This document shows, piece after piece, positions 48,218 to 60,218 of a DNA stretch of 64,000 nt. The DNA is from Earliella scabrosa (lineage: Eukaryota > Basidiomycota > Agaricomycetes > Polyporales > Polyporaceae): positions 2,852,001 through 2,916,000 of the forward strand of contig JABYQQ010000004.1 in assembly GCA_022605405.1 (NCBI GenBank), read 5' to 3'. The notes under the pieces are model-generated. The model saw only the letters and a list, made by a program, of their open reading frames with translations. It was not told the DNA's origin and did no database searches. The stretch's first letter is position 1; every line of letters starts with the position of its first letter. Both the position numbers and the translations under genes were made by a program.

Positions 48218-49172
48218 CGAAATACCATGAGGTTCCAGAGTCAAAGCGCATACCATATTGGCTGTCGACATGACTGGGGCACCGTCGGCGGGGATACAGT
48301 ATGGAACCCTCGCATTCGACGCGGACACCCCACGACGTAAAGAGGGTCCTCCGCCGCTATCAACGACCACCTCGCCGCACGGAGAGCCTGGACCATGCGG
48401 CAGGTATGCGGGTGCGTGTCAAGCATAAGGTTGTGACTCCGTGGTGTTCAAGCGTGCGCGCATACATCCAAGCGATTATGGACAGTCACGAGTATCAGGC
48501 ATGGGATTATGGGAGGAGCAATAGGCCCGCAAAACAGCGCTCCGCTCCGTACATCGAGGTGATTGTCAGTAACACCGCTGCCGATTGGGGTGGGTGCGTT
48601 CACCAATATTGTGTCATTGTCCGACGTCTCCAGTTCTGTTTGTGGTTCATCTATAGCTGCAGTGAGACTCGATGTGGAGCTTCGCTCGAGTCAGTGCTTC
48701 ACATTTATAGGTGAACAATGTCACCGACCTGTACAAGTTGCCGTCGCCGCTTCCATTGCTAGACAGCAACGTCGGTACCTGAACGCCCCCTTCTTCTTGA
48801 CGTCTTGAGGTAACAGTCGTTGACGGCGGGGGAACGTTCAGGCGTCATGGAGTGACCGCAATAGCAAGTATCGGGGTAACCCACTATGGTGAACACCGTG
48901 ATGGTCAGCAAATGCCGCAGACGTGGGAATGACACGAACGGTGTGGCCCCGGGCAGCTTGCGAAGAGGAATGAATTGCGAAGTCCAAAGACATGGCGTGG
49001 AAGCTGCCATTGACATCCATGTACGTATTGTTACAGACTCGGACTCGAGGGGTAGTCGCAAGTATAGCATGAGAAACTCCACCGAACGCATGCCCGCGCT
49101 GTGCACTCGCCGCTTCAAGATGGAACTTTGCAGGAGCTTCCGTTTGATAATGATACGTAGGAGTTACTCATC
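48218..49172. other. Intergenic with one open minus-strand frame
   Basis: A minus-strand frame with no early Met is open from about 49158 to 48838 and includes NNTYMDVNGSFHAMSLDFAI. It could be a remnant or an exon of an undetected gene. The rest holds nothing I can name. Confidence 0.3.
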
Positions 49173-50367
49173 TTACAACGTTGTCGCCGCTACCTTCTCT
49201 TCCAGTTCCTGCAAAGACGCTTGTACTCCTTCATCTCTCTTACTCGGACCCACGCCTACAGAAGCTGCTTCACCAGGTTCTTCGTCGGTAGCGATCGCCG
49301 CCGAAACCTTTGTCGATGGCCTTGGAGTAACGCCTTCCGGACCATCCCAGCCGGGTAACGGTTTCCTGTCGGAGGCGGTCTCTACGCGAGAGAAGAATTG
49401 AGGAAGAAGGAAGCCTCGTTCATCGCCTTCGGTGAGAACGACACCGTTCTCTGAAAGGTAGAACTTGATACCAGCATCGATGGCCTTTTGGACATTGACG
49501 TAGATCAAAATCTGCGACGAGTTGCGCATGCCTGTTGAATGATCAGTAGACGCGATGCAAGCGAAGAGGAGCACACCAACCGGAGATGACTCCAGAGCCT
49601 GCCAGACCTTGCGCAAGGTGGATATGGTTGCGAGTCATCTTACTTAGCCCCTGCTCCTCTGTGCGTAGGCATGTAAAGATTAACCAGAGATTTGCTGCGA
49701 AGACGGCGAGATTTACTTATACTCTCCCAAGCTCTCTTGGTTGTTCCATGGACGGCAATGCCAGAAGGGATGTCCGCATGGGAGCTTATGGGTTCTAGGT
49801 CGAGCACAACAGCCTGCAACAGAATCAGCGACTACGCACGGGAATGACGAGGCATTTGAACCTTCATCGAATGGCCTTGGTTGGCTCGGATCCACCACGT
49901 CTCGCTTCCAGAGCTGGGGTCGGCCTCGAGAATGAGGCTATATCGCCCTTTCGCGTCACTCTTCACAATCTCTTGTAGCATCTCATAATTGAGCTCGCGC
50001 AACTTGGGTCGCTGCAACTACCTCCATGGCCACGGCGTGAGCCCTAGCAAGGTCGCGTCTAGGAGGTGAGTGAGAATCTCACAAGCTCATCCACACGGAC
50101 AAATCCATCCGGACGCATCGCAAGTCCTTCAGACTGTGACCCATGACGCAGGATCCACGACAGTGTCTTGGAGATGCGAACATCATGGGAGTCCTTGGGT
50201 AAGCCTCTCAATTTGCTCGAGCCGCCACCTTTGGTTCCACCACCTCCACCGCCACGAGCCCCTCCACGACCTCCCGCATTGTTCTGTCTTGGTTGCTGTC
50301 TGCGATCTTTCTTCTCTTGTCTCCGCTGTTGGCGTTCTTGGGATATACCCGCCTGGGTGTCGTCCAT
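49173..50367 (-). CDS. tpt1: tRNA 2'-phosphotransferase Tpt1/KptA
   Basis: Tpt1 removes the 2'-phosphate left at the splice junction of ligated tRNAs, using NAD+. Five exons are visible. After a low-complexity N-terminus (Arg/Gln/Gly-rich, MDDTQAGISQERQQRRQEKK), the domain begins with VRISKTLSWILRHGS, the conserved Arg-His site. It continues with RPDGFVRVDEL, KLRELNYEMLQEIV, RYSLILEADPSSG and IRANQGHSMK (catalytic His), then AVHGTTKRAWESI, SKMTRNHIHLAQGL and the NAD-site strand SSQILIYVNVQKAI, ending with FYLSENGVVLTEGD. All catalytic blocks are present. The start is taken at 50367; the frame stays open further upstream to 50748, but that part has no family likeness. It is divergent from the RING gene over 460 bp. 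Confidence 0.93.
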
Positions 50368-50827
50368 GATCCCAGAAAGCCTACGTTGCGACCGCTGAGA
50401 GGGAGAGGCCGTTATCAGACGGAGCCTTCCACAGGCAAGTAGCGGGATAGGTGCACGAGAGAATCTGAACAGCCCGACGAAACGTAGCGATGACTGTGAG
50501 TATGGATGAGGTTCACTCGAACTCGACATCAGTAGCATACCTCTGGTAGCAAGGCAGCACCAGAATTGGCATCTCAAGCGCTCGTGTGACGGAATCGGTT
50601 GATTACGTAATACTCCTATACAAGGCCGCACGACTCGCTGCAGTGCAACCTGAGCTGAGCCGCTCTTCCTTGTACACCATCCACTCTCCCTATTCCCACG
50701 CACAGTATCGTACGGCCTAGAGACTAGACTAGACGCAACTAGAGCCATGTGAGTATTGCGTCTCCCAAACCACGTCCTGTCCTGTCGAGCTTTGTCTCAT
50801 TCACAGCTCCTTGCAAAGACCGCTATT

Positions 50828-52755
50828 ATGCCTCCATCCGTAATCCAGACCAGCAGCTCTTCCAACCGCCGTTCAACCGGCTCACTTCGTCAACGCGAGA
50901 ACCGCGTACACATTCAGCATACTCAGACAGGTTCCGGCTCTGGCCGCCGTCGCAAGTCTCGATCCCCAGAAGCACGCGTGGTCGAAGAGGCCCAAGCCGT
51001 CAACGAGGTCCTTGCGCGAAGGAAGAAGAAGCTCCCTCCTATTCCCACCTCGAGCGGTGCAGCGTCCTCGTCTGCGACGTCTACTATGGGCGTGACGCGT
51101 TCCTCGATGATCGAAGATGACCGGGGGCGGACGAAGACTAAGCCCAAGCAGAGACCGAGTACTACGTGGATCGGCAACGAGGACGAGGACATGCCTATCT
51201 GGACCAACGTTTTAGAAGACCACAATCGTCACACCAACATTCCTAACGCGAGATCTAAACGGAAAGAGCGTTCGCGTTCGCGTGAGACGCATAGACACTC
51301 CAGGAAGACCGCAACTCCAGAGCCCACCGAAGAAGGCGACGACATGATGTACAATGGACCTCTAGCGCATGCCGAGTACATCCGGATGAAGGCGGAGATA
51401 GAGAGCTTGCGGAAGGTGCGTGTGCCCAAATTGTGTAAGGCGGGTGGAGGGGTTGAGCGATACATGCAGCAAGTGGCAATGGGCAAGAAGACGATCACCA
51501 AGCAGAGCAAAGTGCGTAATGTGCCCCTTCCAAGACACTTTATGCTAAGATGTTACGTGCCAGGTGATCGATGAACTGAGGTCTGAGTTGACGAACTCAA
51601 ATGAGGTGCGCCTCCTCGGTGGTCTCCCTTTCACTCCGCCCTCATCACATTGTAGACGCACCGTACACAACGTGTCGAGTATGAGAAGCTAAAGACGCAG
51701 TCCAAGAAGTCTGATGACGTAGGCAGTTCTCGTCCCAAATGTGGCTATCGTCTACTAATGGCCCTGTGCCCAGCTCATCGCGACCATTGAGACGAATCTG
51801 ACATGCCAGATCTGTATGGAGATTCTTCTGAAGCCCTTTGGGTACGTGAGATCAGTCGACCGAGCGTGTACTGGTACTGACTTGCCCCAGATTGTCTCCA
51901 TGCGGACACGTGCTTTGCATGAACTGTCTGCTCCGATGGTTCAAGTCAGCGCCTCCTGGTGAAGACGAAATGATGGATGACGATTACCCTGACGCTCTCC
52001 TCTATCGGAAGAAGACATGTCCATGCTGTCGCGCAGTGGTCCGCAGTCGACCTATTCCCTTGTACCTCATTAAGTCGCTCGCATCCGCTGTGGACAAGTC
52101 CAAGGCGCCCGCTGGCGCTGTGCGCCCCTCTCCACCGCCTGACGACGAAGATCCTTGGGCAGGCATCTTTCGCGATCCCAACGATCAGGAAGATTACTGG
52201 AGTTCCGACGACGACGACGAGGATGAAGAGGAAGATGGAGAGGATGGCGAGATGTACGAAGACGAGGACGACTACTGGTCGTTCGACGGATATGGAACGG
52301 GCGAGGACGAGGAGCAATACGAAGGCCAATACGTCGAGCCTCGGTGGGCTCCTCCGTCCGTTCACATCCCCCGCGAAGAATACATGTTCCTGGACGATGA
52401 TGCGGAGCAGTTCAGCATGCTACGCCGAGGCGCCACCCTGCCGATGATCGAGGTCTTCCACATGTCGTATGACCACGACACCGGCCTTTGCGCGTTCGTC
52501 GAAGGCGGCAACGCGGTGTTCCTGGGATGGAACATCGATCTGCACCCGGACGACGAGACGGGCGAAGAATACATGGACTGGATCCTCTCAGACATGTACG
52601 ACAGGCCCGAGCGGTGGCGCGTCACCAACAACGGAGACGGGGTAACGTGGAACGCGTGGAAGCTCGTCCCAGAGGATGAGGACGAGGAGTACGACAACAC
52701 CGACTCCGAGGTGTGGGCAGAGGACCTCGTCGCGGATGATGATGAAGACTTCTGA
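50828..52755 (+). CDS. RING-finger E3 ubiquitin ligase candidate
   Basis: The N-terminal half is Ser/Arg-rich and basic, followed by a coiled coil formed by joining three small exons (YIRMKAEIESLRK, VIDELRSELTNSNE, RVEYEKLKTQSKKSDD). Next comes a RING domain: CQICMEILLKPFGLSPCGHV, LCMNC, and CPCC, with about 28 residues between the sixth and seventh zinc ligands, where acidic sequence (GEDEMMDDDYPD) is inserted. RING proteins recruit E2 enzymes. The C-terminus is very acidic (long Asp/Glu runs) with an ordered segment EVFHMSYDHDTGLCAFVEGG followed by NAVFLGWNIDLHP. Introns are near 51414-51560, 51604-51655, 51719-51775 and 51841-51890. No specific orthologue is claimed. Confidence 0.85.
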
Positions 52756-53411
52756 TGATGTGACGGAATGTTGGGGAGGTGCAGACCTGGTATTGGCTCG
52801 TCTCTCGTCCGCACGTCTGCGTGAGGATGAGTCGTCGGCTTTGGATGTTGGGAGCGAAGTGTACGCTGAGTGTATTTGTTTGTTTTCGCATGTTGTGTCA
52901 TATTTGTGGACGAGAAAGCTCCCCAGGTTGAGCCTCAGGCCTCAGTCATTGCAGGACCGATGTTCGTGAACACAGTGGAGGTGCATATTGCGCCCGGCAC
53001 TCATGTCTTGTCCCCCCACACCCCTTGCGTTGACGTTCGTTCAGCATGGTGAGTTGTTCGATGGCCTCTCATGAATTTCCGGTCGCCTCCATAGACTAGG
53101 CGACCTTCACCAGGTCCATAGGTCGGTCGAGTGCCCCAAGGGTCCATCTGTACATGCGTTGTAAATCCAAAACGTGGACCCTCCCTGACTCATCAGCTGG
53201 CAAGGACCGCGTATTCCGACCGGTGTATTATACTAACATCTAACCTGCCCCCTTTGATGTATCATGGGCGTAGACGCGTTGCTCCAGCGCGGTTCGTCGG
53301 TCTTGAAGCTCTAGTTGGCCCTGCGGATTGTCAGGGGCGGTACTGATCGACATTGATCGTAAGCTACCGATCGGAGTCCGATGTTTGGTCCTCTAACCGC
53401 TGAGATCGTCT
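52756..53411. other. Intergenic with a short hairpin
   Basis: GGTCGCCT at 53081-53088 and AGGCGACC at 53098-53105 form a perfect 8-bp inverted repeat with a nine-base loop. No ORF with motifs is present. Confidence 0.4.
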
Positions 53412-53418
53412 TATAAAG
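53412..53418 (+). promoter_or_regulatory. TATA box of the aldo/keto reductase
   Basis: TATAAAG lies 89 bp before the ATG at 53501. Confidence 0.5.
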
Positions 53419-53500
53419 CACCCTAGGAGGCCCTCACCACCTTCGACGGATCACTTCTGTCTCGCAACATACGACGTATCGCCATCTACTCTCTGCAAGA

Positions 53501-55294
53501 ATGTCCCCGAAAATGTCCTACGGTAGGTGTCAACGCGTTCTGTGCGTGGTATTGTAGGTCTTGCTGATGTCGTTCTTGCGTAGTCCGTCTCGGTAACTCG
53601 GGACTGAAAGTGTCGAAGATCATCCTTGGATGCATGTCATACGGGTCCAAGGACTGGATGAACTGGGTGCTCCCAGAGGAGGAGGCGATTAAGCACATCA
53701 AATATGCGTCAGTTGACGCTCCGCTGTACATGTTTGCGCCTGGCTGAACACCCCCAACTGCAGCTATGATCACGGCATCACCACCTTCGACACTGCAGAT
53801 GTGAGTGCCTTTGCATGGTTGGAAGAGTTCGTCATTGAACTTCACTCCAAGATGTACTCGAACGGGCTGTCCGAGGTCATCCTCGGCAACGCTATCAGGA
53901 AGTTGGGGCTTCCCAGAGAAGAACTCGTCATTATGACCAAGGTAGGGTTCCTCGTGTTGTCAAGTGGCGCCGTCGCCCACAACTGACTTTTCCTGTCTTC
54001 CGCAGTTGTGGGCCCCAGTGATGAAAGAATACGGCGAGAACTTGTCGCCCGAACAGTCGCCCGAGGACGTCGGGATCATTAATCAGAAGGGTCTCAGCCG
54101 CAAGGTGAGTACCAGTAACCAGTATGTTTTGGTTTGATCAAATGTACTGACTGAGTTACTCTGAGTCTGCAGCACATATTCGACGCCGTCAAGGCCAGTC
54201 TCAAGCGTCTGCAGGTGGACTACATCGATCTCTTCCAATGTACGAGGGTCTCCTGCTGTCCACCTTAGGGCTTAGCTCATCCACCTTTGTTGCAGGTCAC
54301 CGCTTCGACCCCGACACGCCGATAGAGGAGACGGTACGTTTTATCCGAACCCATGGTGTTGCTTTACAAGAGCTCACATGTACACTCGTTCTTCTGCAGA
54401 TGCAAGCACTCCATGATGTAGTCAAGGCAGGATACGTCCGCTACATCGGCATGAGCAGTTGCTGGGCCTACGAATGCACGTTATGATCGACTTCTCTGTT
54501 CGCCGACTCGCCAACTAACGCATTCTGTCGCAGTCCACGCTATGCAGAGTGAGGATTCGCGCATAACCCTAGGCTAATCCGAGCTCACCAATCTGGACAT
54601 CCAGACTACGCGATCAACCACAACCTCACGCCGTTCATCTCGATGCAGAACCAGTACAGCGTGCTTTACCGGGAAGAGGAACGAGAGATGTTCCCGACAT
54701 TGAAGGTTTGTGTCATCCTGAACTCGACATTCAGCCATGAGAATGACCGTCGATGCTCGCAGATGTTTGGTGTTGGCTCCATCCCATATTCGCCCTTGGG
54801 ACGCGGGCTGCTCACGCGTCCGTTCAAAGAGGTCTCATTGCGCAAACAGACGGACTGGTGGGTCGCATTTCTCTATCATAGTACTATCTCACTGCGCTGA
54901 TACGAAGAATACCCCAGGTGGCAAGCCGACTATGACATTCCTTTCCTTCCTGAGCTCACAGAAAGGTGGGTCATCTTCTCAAGATTAATACCCATGCATG
55001 CTCACTTTTGCGTGTTAGGATTGAGGAGCTCGCCAAGGAGAAAGGTGTGAGCATGGCTCAGATTGCTATGGCGTGGGTGATGGCCAAGCCAGGAGTCACT
55101 GCGCCCGTCATTGGTACAACAAGTCTTGAGAAGCTCGAGGATATCCTTGGTAAGTCGCGGATGGTCTCCGCTGTGTAGCTGCGTAGATGGCTTAACTTTC
55201 TGGTCCAGGATCACTCCAGGTGACTCTCACCGAAGAGGAGATGAAGTACCTCGAGGAACCGTACCGACCGCTCAAGGTCATTGGCCACGTATAA
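53501..55294 (+). CDS. Aldo/keto reductase (NADPH-dependent)
   Basis: A TIM-barrel oxidoreductase that reduces aldehydes and ketones with NADPH. The catalytic tetrad is visible: Asp and Tyr in [14 protein letters not shown], Lys in ELVIMTKLW and His in [12 protein letters not shown]. The start [20 protein letters not shown] leads to [20 protein letters not shown]. Cofactor-binding parts are [17 protein letters not shown] and [17 protein letters not shown]. About eleven exons, several under 60 bases, make it the second most intron-broken gene here after ILV3. About 350 residues, normal length. It resembles the fungal group that includes versiconal hemiacetal acetate reductase, but there is no secondary-metabolite cluster around it, so a detoxification or aryl-alcohol role is more likely. 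Confidence 0.92.
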
Positions 55295-55793
55295 GCGAAG
55301 AAAATCAGAGTTCCTGTACTTTACTGGTATCTTTCTTCACTGTAATGTTGAGATGACAAGTCACAATCGTTCCGAATGATATATGCTCTCGTAGCCGGGG
55401 TGGACAAGTAACATTGGGAGTCGGGCCACTCGGTGAAAGTGCCTACTTAATTTGGAGCGTGTGACATCCGGGTGTTATGTCCTGTCACGCGGGGATGCTA
55501 GCGCTGATCAGCGCCAAGTCCGCTCCCTCCGCTCCGCCATCTCCCAAGGTCCTGCTCCTCGTCGCTGCCAAACTCGGCCCCTCCAGAACTCGCGGAACAC
55601 CCGACACAGAGGAGGACTGCACAACAGGGACCTGGAATGATATTTATCCACACGCTTATGACCCACTGACGACTCTGACGACCTTCACGATCCACACACT
55701 GTATCCCTACTTGTCTCTTGTGGCCCTTGCTCTCGACTATATCTCAAACACCTCGGTGTACTCTTTTCAACTCGCCTGCGCTCGGACTTGACC
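55295..55793. other. Intergenic, promoter of the TMEM184-like gene
   Basis: TATATCTC lies at about 55738, 55 bp before the next ATG. No other feature is seen. Confidence 0.4.
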
Positions 55794-58700
55794 ATGGCAG
55801 AAATCCACAACGGCAGATGTCATCCAGAGAAGGCACCCATGGATCCACCCCCACTCATTCAGAATGGCAAGGTCTCGTTACAGTGTACGTTTCCATTCAC
55901 ATTCCGCCCGAGACAATCCTAGAACTCTACAAACAGATCACCATGTGCGTGCACTACCGTCAAGAGATAATATCATCCCTCATCCTCCGTGCTCCCACAG
56001 ATCGGGTGGATTGCCTCGTCCGCATTGACCCTTGTGGCTATGGGCGTGTCTTTCTGGCTTATTGGCAAGCACCTGCAGTGGTATACGAATGTGCGTGCTC
56101 TCGCTCTCCCATATCAAGTCGCGGCACTGATTACAGTCGCCGGGGTATAGAAGCATGAGCAGCGCTGTATGTCCCGCTCATTACTTGACCAGTTGTGGAG
56201 CTGATGCTCATCAATATCAGACATCGTGCGAATCTTGTTCATGGTTCCTTTGTATGCGGTGATTAGTACGGCCTCGTACTTTTGGTGGGTGAGTACTATG
56301 TCTACTAGTTGACCCCTGCTACCCATTCCTGACGAAGGGCAATAGAACCACTCGACTCCTCTCATTCTCCTCCGTGATGGATATGAATCCACTGTTCTCA
56401 CCGCGTTCTTCTACCTGTTGTTGCTCTATCTTTCGCCGGATACACACGAGCAGAAGGAGATCTTCCGGAAGGTACGCCGTGAAGTTGCCTGACTGGCGGG
56501 TGTCAACGGATACTGAGTCCCGGATTTGCAGAAAGGCCTCTCGCGAGAGAACGATCGAGAGAGACGCAGGCGCGGAGATCCCGTTCAGAAGTGGATGTGG
56601 CCCATGGGCTTCGTGCGCTGGAAACCTGCAGTCAGTTGATCCTGATCTTAGACCCTGAGACAGCATTGATGAGCTTATGACCACGGTGACGCACAGGACG
56701 GCCTGTACTTCTTGCAATTGATGAAGTGGGGAGTTCTCCAGTACTGTGTGGTACGACCAGGGTGAGTTCATTCTTCGCGAAGAACGCCGGGAACGACTCA
56801 TCGTATCTGTTTAGAACTACTTTGGCAGCCGTGATTCTGGACTACATGGGCTTGTATTGTGAGGAGTCTTGGAGCCTCGGCTGGGGCCATGTCTATGTAT
56901 GACTCTTCTCTTCGCTCTTCGCATCATGAGATTGACGGCGCCGTAGATTATCTTGGTCGTGTCCATATCGGTCACGATTGGCATGTACTGCTTGATTCAA
57001 CTCTATATGGTCGTGTCGGAGGAGCTTGCGCCCCACAGACCCCTCCTCAAGCTGTTCGCAATCAAAGCGGTTGGTCAGTCGCCTCACTATATGCATGTTA
57101 TGCAGGTACTCAAACTCTTCTTTTAGTGTTCTTGACGTTTTGGCAAGCGACTTTCCTCTCCGTTCTGGCCATGTTCGGATTTGTGAAAGACGTGAGATTC
57201 ACTTTGACTATGAAGTGGTCATAGATCTGACGAACCGTGTGCAGACCCCTTACATGACCGCTGGCAACATCAATATCGGTATTGGCGCGCTACTGGAGAC
57301 CTTCGAGATGGCGTACGTGTTCCCACACCTGCATATATGTGTAGATATTCATGCCCTTTTCTTCGCAGCATCTTCGCTTGCTTGCACGTCAAAGCTTTCT
57401 CGTACAAGCCCTATTGCACCGGAGATCAGCCTACTCCTCGATGGCGCGCGCTCGTACATGCGATGAACTTCAAAGAGACGGGGCGTGAGCTGTGGGAGGG
57501 CATAGTGTACATGGTACGCAAGTATCGTGGACGCGAAGTCGACACCCAGGCGCGCCGCGAAGCAGCCCTTGAGAATGTCTTCGGACGCTCGAGGTTCGCG
57601 ATCACGCGTGAAGCGAACTCATCGGGATCGAAGGTGAACGTCTCGGAGAAGGACGCGGGCGTCACGGTGGAGGTCGAAAAGGAGGTGCATGTAGGCGATG
57701 AGCGGCAGTGGCTAGGCTTGGGCGACGACTATATCTATGGGCTCGGATATCAGGCTAAGAGACAGCGGGAGAGGAGTGAGGGTCTCGAATCGCAGATCGA
57801 GAAGGAGCTAGCACGGAGAGGATACAGCTTGCGAGGTATGTCGTCGTGCCCTCTTGGTGTCGAGTATACTAACGGATGGATACAGGCGGGCCTGCTAGTG
57901 GTGGTGCCTATGCCCCTATAGTTGACGCTGAGGCTGCGCCTGCTCCTGCTCATCAGCGTGGTCAAGCTTCTTGGTGGCGACGCATCTACAACCGTCTCTC
58001 CCAATCTGGTCCAGACACCGATACCGACGGGACATCATCGCCGCCAACCACTTTCCCGCATACTCGACGCCGCTCATCATCGCGTCGACGGTCCAAGGAC
58101 ATTACTGGCAAGGTCGGCACCGCCCCACTAATGGCGGACGTGCAAGAGGACGATTATAACGATCCCCCGCCGCCTTCTGCGATCCGTACCTATCGCGAGA
58201 GCAGGAATAACGGCAAATCTAGGAAGAACGGCCCTAAGCGTCAATCCCCACCCACACTTGATCCACCGCTCCTATTCACCTCGTTTGGAGACATCCCGAG
58301 CCCGCTCAGTTCTCCAGAAGCCCGGAACGATACCCGTTATCCCATCCTTCCAGTCCGCTCTGCACGCACCTCACAGGCACCTCAACCAGCTATGCTCAGC
58401 CCACCTCTGCTGTCTCCGAGTGCGCAGTCTTTGCAGCAGGCGGACAGCTTCCTCGATCGCGCTTTCTCCGGTTCCGTAGAGCCAGGATCCTCTGTGGAGG
58501 TCCTGTCTGCAGGACCGTCGTCATCTCAGTCGCACCACCACCATGTCAGGTTGGGCTCGGTACCTGCTGTAGACACTAAGGTCACGGCGCAACCGAAGAC
58601 ACCAGTGGTCGTGGATGCTCCTATCCCTTCCCCATCGACATCTGGCCCGTCGAGATCCCCGCCGTTTGCACCCATGCCTGAACCTGTAATCCCATTCGTG

Positions 58701-59375
58701 ACTCCATTGCCACCTGCACCCTTGCCCCCGCCCGTTGTTCGTACGGTCACAGACCCTGCGGCTCCACAGGTGCCTCCGGCGTATCCTGCACCCATCGCAC
58801 CCTCCAATGCCCTACGGTCTCCTCCCCAGGCGATGTCCCCTGATCGCAACGCCCCTCCAATGTGGGCACCAGAGGAGTCTCGCGGCCGTCGCCGTTCGTC
58901 TCATAGGCGAGACTCTGCCCGCTTCTATCCCGAGCCGCGCAACTTCTCTCCACCGCACGAAGGTGGTCGAGCACTTCCGCCCCTGCATCAATCGCCACCA
59001 CAGTCGCCAGCTCAGTCTCCTCCGCGGTCTCCTCTGCGCTCTCTCCCGCAGTCGCCCACACTGCAGCGAGCCACCGCAGGGTACTCGCGAGGGACGCGTA
59101 GGAACTCAGGCACCCAACAGTACCAACCTCAGAATGCTCAACCCTATACCCCGTTGAACCGCTATACGCCGACGCGTGACAGGATTGTCCTTCCTGCGCC
59201 TCTTGCGTCCGCATCTGGGCCCTCAAACAGGCCTGCACCCAGCGCACCTGATCCCGCTCTGCGTACGTTCTCACCTCCCGGCTATATGCCTTCGGGCCTA
59301 CCGCCATCACCGCCATCACGCGAACGTCGTTGGACAGGACCGCAATCTCCGCCATACTCCAATGGGCCAAGGTAG
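55794..59375 (+). CDS. TMEM184 / organic solute transporter alpha-like membrane protein (DUF300)
   Basis: A seven-helix membrane protein of the OST-alpha/TMEM184 family. Membrane and signature segments: IGWIASSALTLVAMGVSFWL, VRILFMVPLYAVISTASYFW, LTAFFYLLLLYL, LQLMKWGVLQYCVVRP, IILVVSISVTIGMYCLIQLY, FLTFWQATFLSVLAMFGFV and GIGALLETFEMAIFACLHVK. After residue ~420 follows a cytoplasmic tail of about 550 residues, Ser/Pro-rich and mostly in one exon (from about 57885), ending YSNGPR. More than ten exons are needed. Exon 1 (55794-55884) joins to the IGWIASS helix only if an 8-base exon at 55937-55944 is used, which restores the frame. Family members act in vacuole or endomembrane trafficking; the substrate here is unknown. 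Confidence 0.85.
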
Positions 59376-60218
59376 TCGTGTTCCTATACCTTGATGCCAC
59401 TCGGGTTCCGTTGTATCTGTTCCTCTATACCCTTGGACTGCACTGTTCGGATTGTTGTCGCGGTTGTTCTGGCACGCTCACGCTGAATTTATGACCTATT
59501 TAGTGTACTCGTTTGCTTGTTGACGTTACGACTTTCATGACCACACCTAATGAATGTAATGACTTGCCTTCTTGTTGCCCCCCGATGAACTTGCCAGTTT
59601 CGCTCTCGGCTCCTTGGTCAATTTGCTGTGAGTCGTTGAGAGTGGCCGTCAACGTAACATGCTCACTATTCCGAACAGGTGACATGCATACCAGGTGATC
59701 AATAATCGTGCACTAGAGTTGACGTATATGGTGGATCGGGAGCTACTGCGGTACACGGATAATCTCGCTGTCATAGGGACTCTGTGAGAGTCGAAGTCGA
59801 AGTCTCCGTCGGACTACCTCGTCATTGATGGTAATGTACCGCCCTATCTGCCTTCCAGCCCCGCTGAACCCAACCATGATCCACCGCTCGTAGCCTTCGG
59901 GAAGCGCGTCTCCAGTGGCCTCGCATCACAGGGACGAGCTCCTTGGTTCGGCATTCAGCTAACCAATAGGACGATCACGATTCGATGAGATATCGCGATC
60001 GAAGCAACGAAAGACCTGGACGGAGTCGCGGGAGATCTATCTGACGTGAATTATTCAACGGCCGGTCCGCGCGCACAGGTCAGATGTCAGCGCTGCGCCA
60101 GTGTGCAGGTGTTCCTATGGCTCCTAGCACGGGGAGGTGAAGTACTCAAATGACCGATGGAGGTGCTGGGATCGCCAGCTCTATCCTTCACTCTCTTCAT
60201 CACAGCTACCCTCACAAC
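59376..60218. other. Intergenic, nothing recognised
   Basis: About 840 bases between the TMEM184-like gene and ILV3. I see no ORF with motifs and no clear TATA box. Confidence 0.4.

Noticed and set aside
50368..50748. Upstream extension of the TPT1 frame as an N-terminal targeting region
   Set aside because: The extra 127 residues look like translated promoter DNA and lack a clear presequence; the ATG at 50367 directly precedes the typical Arg/Gln-rich start.
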